Below, in pieces: positions 58,850 through 64,000 of a DNA stretch of 64,000 nt (within the stretch, counting starts at the first letter, position 1; each line of letters starts with the position of its first letter). Below the pieces are notes generated by a model. It did not search any database, was not told the DNA's origin, and was given only the letters and a program-made list of their open reading frames with translations. Made by a program: the position numbers and the translations under genes. The stretch is from Echinarachnius parma. Its lineage: Eukaryota > Echinodermata > Echinoidea > Clypeasteroida > Echinarachniidae. The stretch spans positions 62,001 to 126,000 of the forward strand of contig JBAMJV010003766.1 of the NCBI GenBank assembly GCA_037951105.1, written 5' to 3'.

Positions 58850-59395
58850 CATATCTTAAAATCCTGCCCATCAAAATTAACCAAAATGAGACACCGGATT
58901 ACTTAAATACTCTACTCTAAACAAGTAACCAAGCAGTTGCTCAACTGACATGGAACAACTTCCGGGACCACATGTCACAGTAAGGGACAATACGCCCGTT
59001 AAATATATACTCAGAGCAGCTCTACAGGAAGAGAGGAACAATCTCCCCCAAGCCTGTATCAGAAACCTGGTGGACAGCATGCGTAGCAGATGCACTGAAT
59101 GATTCCAAGCACATGGTGGACACACCCACTATTGATGTCTGTGTTTGGGTAACTGACATTACCTTCATTTCAATTTGTTTTGACTTCATCACCTGCCTTA
59201 AACTCTGTTGCCGAAATTGCCAGGCTGTGACATGTGATACAGCAAACGGTTCCATGCCAGTGCATTTTTCAGTTCTGTCAGTAAGGCAACAGTTTGGAAT
59301 TTGGATATTGACATGTCATTGGAGTAGGGTATTTAAGTAATCCCATGTGTCATTTTGGTTAATTTTGATGGTCAGATTTTCAAGATATGAAAAGC
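58850..59395. mobile_element. Tc1-like element remnant with inverted ends
   Basis: Inverted ends contain ATTTAAGTAATCC and TTTTGGTTAATTTTGATGG. Between them, plus strand 59015-59140 reads ALQEERNNLPQACIRNLVD, then SMRSRCTE, a stop, and QAHGGHTHY. This is the C-terminal end of a Tc1-type transposase. Most of the gene is missing. Confidence 0.6.
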
Positions 59396-59608
59396 TCGCT
59401 TCCAAAAGGCGCTAAATCCACTTTCCACATGCATAATCTACGTAGCTATCTAGGAATCCACATTTTACGACAAATAACTCACTCAAAATCAAAATATAGA
59501 AAGTTCAATTTTCATATTCCCATAGGCACGTGTACAAAGTGGGACAAAGAAACCTGTTTTCCTCTGAAGTTGAAAAGTGGATTTAGCGCCTTTTGGTTGA
59601 AAGCTCTT
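59391..59608. repeat. Hairpin element with AAAAGGCGCTAAATCCACTT arms
   Basis: The left arm at 59404-59425 and its complement at 59575-59596 enclose about 150 bp. Directly adjacent to the Tc1-like remnant. Confidence 0.65.
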
Positions 59609-59697
59609 CATATGACCATGTGAAAAATTATAAGTTTCTTTTTGGGCCCAGTGTATATATATATAGTATATACACGCAATATTTTTTAAATACTTAC

Positions 59698-59769
59698 AAG
59701 AAGACGAGCTTTCCCAGTCCATGAAACACTCCTGGTTCTATGAAAGTCAAGCGATTAGCCCCAAGTTCC
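59698..59769 (-). CDS. Gene C LRR exon
   Basis: 72 nt, phase 2: LELGANRLTFIEPGVFHGL then GKLVF. GTAAGT donor, AAAACAG acceptor. Confidence 0.9.
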
Positions 59770-60742
59770 CTGTTTTTACGTTAAGAAAGGCTTTCAAGGA
59801 TCAATCAATTCTGACATACAAATCCATGCAACTATTATTGATGTAATATGAATTGTTTTTATTTATAAATAATGAAAATTGGTTAAGAAATATTTACAAA
59901 TAAAAATGTACATTTACCAGCATCATATGTTAATAATGGTTATTATTTGTTAAATAATGATTATATAACATATAATTTGTCTAAATAATCATTTTACAAA
60001 CGGCGCCTCATACTCGTATACGTATTGATGACTATGATTTATATTAGACTTGTCGAGTTAAATTGATGTTTCATATTTTGCAAATACATGTATGTATTTA
60101 AACGAAGAAACCCATTAATAACTAATATAGCAGAAAGAATTATAGTAGTTACATTATTTGATGAAGTGATCTTAGAGAGCAATCGCATTGGGGACGTTCC
60201 GTGCTTGCACACTGGAAGTTCTCAAGTGGCGCAATGTTTCTAAACGATAGAAACCATGCTCATTGACCACGAAGACACTTTTTTAAGAGAAGCAAGATGT
60301 ACAAAATGCTATCAATATATAATTTGTTGTATAGTTTCACTCTCTTGTGCTGCCGGAATAAAAATGGAAACGTTACCTAGCTAGGTCAGCGTTTGCTTTT
60401 GTGGTATTCATTATCACAATTTTTTTTAATATTGCTCGAAACAACATTCCTCAGTGAAGTAGCCGATATATAAACAGTTTTATTCCAATATGTGCGTAAT
60501 CCACTGTTGTAACTTCCATATGGATATCAACTATTGTATTTGTTTGAATTTTTACGCCCACCTATCTATGGGAGTGCACAAATATAATAATCTATAATGT
60601 GTTGCTCTTTGAATTAAGATGTATAACTATATATTTAGCTTATTATTGTCCTTATATCGTTAACTTCCTATATATAAAAAAAAATTTGTAACAACATTTT
60701 AAGAATTAAGCATCTCGTGATATAAAATATTTACAAACTTAC
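59770..60742 (-). other. Gene C intron
   Basis: AT-rich intron with no recognised feature. Confidence 0.5.
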
Positions 60743-60814
60743 AAAGACTGCAGAGATTTTGTAACCACGAAGGTGCCTGGTTCGATATATGAAATATTGG
60801 CATATAGAAGGTTC
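60743..60814 (-). CDS. Gene C LRR exon
   Basis: 72 nt, phase 2: LNLLYANISYIEPGTFVV then TKSLQS. The central LRR Asn falls within YAN, so the consensus is weaker. GTAAGT donor, CTCACAG acceptor. Confidence 0.85.
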
Positions 60815-61161
60815 CTGTGAGTGAAGAAGAAAGAGGCAAATACTATATCTGAGGTTTCAAGCCGGTTGACTTCCTAATGTACATATCCATGAATTTGATT
60901 TAAACATTGGCAAGATAAACGTTGACGTTGAATGCTCAGTGTCATTGGAAGCTATATAATGTTATAATGTAGTTTTCAATAATTATATTGAAATATAACA
61001 TTTCCTATTGGTAATTCTACTTTTTGTAATCGTCATTTGTATACAATCCAACTGGTTCTATCGAGCTGGAGTAAATTTTATTTGAACATAAGAAATAAAT
61101 ACACGATAACAATTAAAGAAGACGAAGAAAACAAATATTGTTTAAGTCATAATATACTTAC
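60815..61161 (-). other. Gene C intron
   Basis: No recognised feature. Confidence 0.5.
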
Positions 61162-61233
61162 AGGGTTGTCAGACTTTCTAATCCGATGAAGGTATCATTT
61201 GTGATACGCGGTAAATTATTTCCACCTAGAATT
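61162..61233 (-). CDS. Gene C LRR exon
   Basis: 72 nt, phase 2: LILGGNNLPRITNDTFIGL then ESLTT. GTAAGT donor, AATACAG acceptor. Confidence 0.9.
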
Positions 61234-61379
61234 CTGTATTGAATTATGATACCAAATTAAAGAAAATACAGTTACCGTATATTTTGTGACTGATTCGAGG
61301 TTTACTGGTTTAAAATTGATTGAATGACGAACAACAAAAGCACACAAGAAGACTTATTTGAATAATGTAATGCCTCAAA

Positions 61380-61670
61380 TATCCACAAACATAACCATTT
61401 GTAATAATTGTGGGGCCCACAATATTATTATTCAATAATTTCGAAACAGCCGTTAACAAAATTCAACCGGAACATTTTACCAAAATCAATTTTATAAACC
61501 CATGTTAAAATATTTTTCACGAATGTGAATAAGAGTGGTTTTAAAATGTAAAAATAAATTTAAAAACTTTGAAGTAATATATTTATTAATAGTTCGACCG
61601 TTTCTGAACCGATTTTGATAAGTTTGCATAATATTATGTGATAGAATAAACGATATTTGGTTACAATGTT
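61380..61670. mobile_element. MITE family 1 fragment in gene C intron
   Basis: GTTCGACCGTTTCTGAACCG and GGGGCCCACAATATTATTA match family 1 interior sequence. The ends are not preserved. Confidence 0.5.
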
Positions 61671-61912
61671 CTATTGAAATTGAAAGGTACAGTTGTGATG
61701 AAATACAAATAAAGATTCAAGAACAGTGCATTCAAATGAGGAAATGGATACACCTTCTAAAAGTAGGAAATTAACTTTAAAACAGAAGATCCGGAGAATG
61801 TTATTAGCAATTACCCAACAGTTTTTATTAAAACTGGCAATAATTAAAATGAGCAATATCAACCACTATCAAAATACATGGTCCAGTGAATCACATAATC
61901 TCATATAAATTT
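61671..61912 (-). mobile_element. LINE 3' UTR fragment
   Basis: Begins with an ATTGAAATTGAA tail and shares CCTTCTAAAAGTAGGAAAT and AAGATCCGGAGAAT with 613-830. Non-coding part of the same LINE family. Confidence 0.55.
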
Positions 61913-62219
61913 AAAGTTGAAGCGGTGGATCAATACAAGCACAATCTTACAAAATTAGAACATGCTCTTCATTTTATGGTTACCCTGGCAACGGAAATTA
62001 GCAAATGGGTTAAAATGTTATATCATGTATAGTGGATGATGACAACTTGAAACATAACTTGGGTGAAAATATCAAATGAAACATTTCATTGAGGCGGCAA
62101 CATAAGAAATAGCGGTGTCACATTCCCCGATCACTCGTTCAACCTCACTCCCGCCCTTGGGCTTGAAATTGTCAAATTCAACGTAATATCTTAGTCAATG
62201 AAGGCACTAAATAACTTAC
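61913..62219 (-). other. Gene C intron, rest
   Basis: No recognised feature. Confidence 0.45.
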
Positions 62220-62291
62220 AAAGTTTGCAATTGTGGAAGTCCAATGAAGGCGCCTGGTTCTACCTCTTCAATGCGTTCATTCCAAAATGAC
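62220..62291 (-). CDS. Gene C LRR exon
   Basis: 72 nt, phase 2: SFWNERIEEVEPGAFIGL then PQLQT. The first half departs from the LRR consensus but the second half fits. Donor GTAAGT, acceptor GTGAAAG. Confidence 0.82.
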
Positions 62292-62367
62292 CTTTCACCA
62301 CAGATAAATAATAAAAACACAGATTAACTTGCTCTGCTCAACGTATTGAATAAGTAAGGGAAGTATA

Positions 62368-62700
62368 TACAGGGTGGCCCCCAAAAAACGGAACGGGGTA
62401 CTTGCCATAATAAAGAAACATGATGACTACGTTCATGGAATAGGGCATCTTTAACAAAGAACAATGATACCAAAAACAGTAATATTGGTCAAGTAGTTTT
62501 TGTTTTAGGATGTTTTAAGTGAGACCATACAGAAAGAGATACAATCGATTGTAAGTTACAATTGATTGTAAGCCAGAAACTTTGCGCATTTCAACCAATC
62601 AGATTCGCGCTTCACATTTACATTTTTGTCAATTTTTACCAAGTCAGTGCCTGATAATTCGCACTTCCTTCACTTCATAGCATCGAACAACGATCAATAT
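62368..62700. mobile_element. One-arm copy of the TACAGGGTGGCCC element
   Basis: TACAGGGTGGCCC, GTGAGACCAT and GTCAATTTTTACCAAGTCAG match the left arm of 55116-55669. A TTACAATT-type inverted-repeat fragment is inserted at about 62532-62628. Confidence 0.6.
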
Positions 62701-63000
62701 GTGCGCCATTGTAGTATGCATTCAGCTGTATGCCGAGAGAAGAGGCATAGTAGGGAGTCAGTAGAAAGGGGTAACTTTGTATGTGAAAATAACAGTTCGT
62801 CCTATTTAACTCGGAGATGTGTTGCTCATGTCCGGCATTCGGCAAGGAGCGAAACTGCTATTTCATTCAATCTTGTTTTTTATCAATTGATATAATTCTG
62901 TCAAATAAAATAATACAAACAACTATAAATGCTAATAATGACTATGTAATATTGGATACACGTTGTCTTTCTTTAAAGGTTTACAATAAATAAGACTTAC

Positions 63001-63216
63001 AATACAGTCACTTTAGCTTGCCGGGAGAGGATAACATCTTGCGGAATAGCTAATCCGACTTGATCGCCTACAGTTTCACTGAATCTAGCCAGAAGAAATG
63101 CTGCTTTATTGACGGCATCTTTTCCAATCAAGGACTGATGTTGCAGGAACATATTGTAGATTCTCTCAAATATCTCGCGGTTCGTCAATTCCGACGTCCC
63201 ACGTTCATGAAAATCC
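63001..63216 (-). CDS. Gene C exon encoding an unrecognised 72-residue segment
   Basis: 216 nt (three times 72), with acceptor TTTTCAG and donor GTAAGT in the same phase 2 as the LRR exons, so it fits the reading frame. It encodes a mostly helical-looking, non-LRR stretch: DFHERGTSELTNREIFERI, then FLLARFSETVGDQVG and LSRQAKVTV before a split Leu codon. No LDLa or Cys motif. It precedes the first visible LRR. The gene continues to the right or begins upstream of the window edge. Assignment to gene C rests on phase and spacing. Confidence 0.65.
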
Positions 63217-63887
63217 CTGAAAAGGTAAAAAATTAATGGCAAAATTATCATATATTGAAATTGATATTTGTATTTTGTATTGTTCTTTGGGGGGAAGCTA
63301 GAATGTGATTTTATTACAATGCATGACATGCTCAGCAAATTGTTTTTGAATATGTACATGCCGCCACTATACTTGCTATAGAGATGTGGAAAGTGTAAAT
63401 CATACAACTTTGTCGAAGGTTGCAAAATCAATGATGTTCCATTCATTACACACATGTCTATGTTTAATAATATTCACGCGTTGTAATAGTTATCACTTAC
63501 TTAATACCTTTACTCAATTTGTTCAAGTGTTTATAATGAGTGAAGTAAAACATAAGACCACATGTGAAATCTTGGTTGCTAGTGAGTTTAGGTGCGGGTG
63601 ATTGTAATTATGTGTGATCAATCATTATAATTTTGGGAATAATCAGGAAACTGCGACACGTTTGCGGCTTACACACGAGCGCGTTGCGATTGTAGTGAAA
63701 ACCCACAATGCTCCCCAGGTCATGGAAGTCATCGCAAAAAAAGGATACAAATAAAAACGTAGAGAAAAAACAACAAATAGAACGGCGGTCGGTGAATTTG
63801 TAAATTGGGCTATATAACACAATAGACATGTACACATCCAGTGTGCCCCCCCCCCCCCCCTCTGTGTGTGCCAATGCCCTGCCCTGC
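63217..63887 (-). other. Likely gene C upstream intron
   Basis: AT-rich with a C-run at 63846-63860. No further exon was recognised. Confidence 0.4.
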
Positions 63888-64000
63888 CCAGTGGCGTACG
63901 TAGCGTGGTCGGACTGAGTGGGGGACATGCGAATTATTGAGGGCGCACCTTATGTTTTTTGTTTTTTTTTAATAATTCTCCCCCTATGTTTTTGTTTTTT
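63888..64000. mobile_element. hAT-like terminus running off the window
   Basis: CAGTGGCGTACGTAGC at about 63890 resembles the CAGTGGCGTAGC terminus of the element at 19751. The other end lies outside. Confidence 0.4.

Overview
The window is animal nuclear DNA: AT-rich, intron-bearing, and crowded with LINE fragments, tRNA-derived SINEs, MITEs and microsatellites. Scavenger receptor cysteine-rich (SRCR) exons together with single-repeat-exon LRR receptors suggest a marine deuterostome invertebrate, most likely an echinoderm. The species cannot be named from the sequence.

Three receptor genes can be read from exons with consistent splice phases. Gene A (minus, about 12384 to 5873) has a signal-peptide exon, one intact SRCR domain, a broken second SRCR domain, and a family-B (secretin/adhesion/methuselah-like) 7TM exon pair. 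Gene B (plus, 27674 to 42332) is a larger relative: signal peptide, two near-identical exons with two SRCR domains each, then one 3-kb exon with a somatomedin B domain, about 31 copies of an 8-residue Thr/Gly/Pro repeat and the receptor ectodomain with TM1-5, then a last exon with TM6-7. The spliced model is 4605 nt (1534 aa). Gene C (minus, beyond the right edge to 53079) is a rhodopsin-type LRR receptor of the LGR/relaxin-receptor/GRL101 kind: nine LRR exons (eight of exactly 72 nt), one unrecognised 216-nt exon, and a 7TM exon.

A and B are inverted paralogues, but not uniformly related. The SRCR parts and the adjoining intron are very similar, whereas the receptor ectodomains are strongly diverged. 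An SRCR cassette therefore seems to have moved or been converted recently. In gene B the SRCR exon block has also been duplicated in tandem (29944-31864 and 32779-36325), and copy 2 later received a 1.4-kb transposon with TTA target duplications and a 195-bp hairpin element.

The rest is repeats: 5'-truncated LINEs (613-2560, 3036-3427, 13767-14623, 16044-16631, 46500-47395, 49733-51800), three recurrent MITE families, hAT-like elements with 7-8 bp target duplications (19751-21900, 26391-26517, 28109-29226), a 480-bp MITE in the last intron of gene B, long palindromes (20590-20935, 55116-55669), minisatellites, and degraded mariner/Tc1-type transposases (about 32140-32650 and 59000-59140). All coordinates, repeat boundaries and splice sites were read by eye, without a search or RNA evidence.
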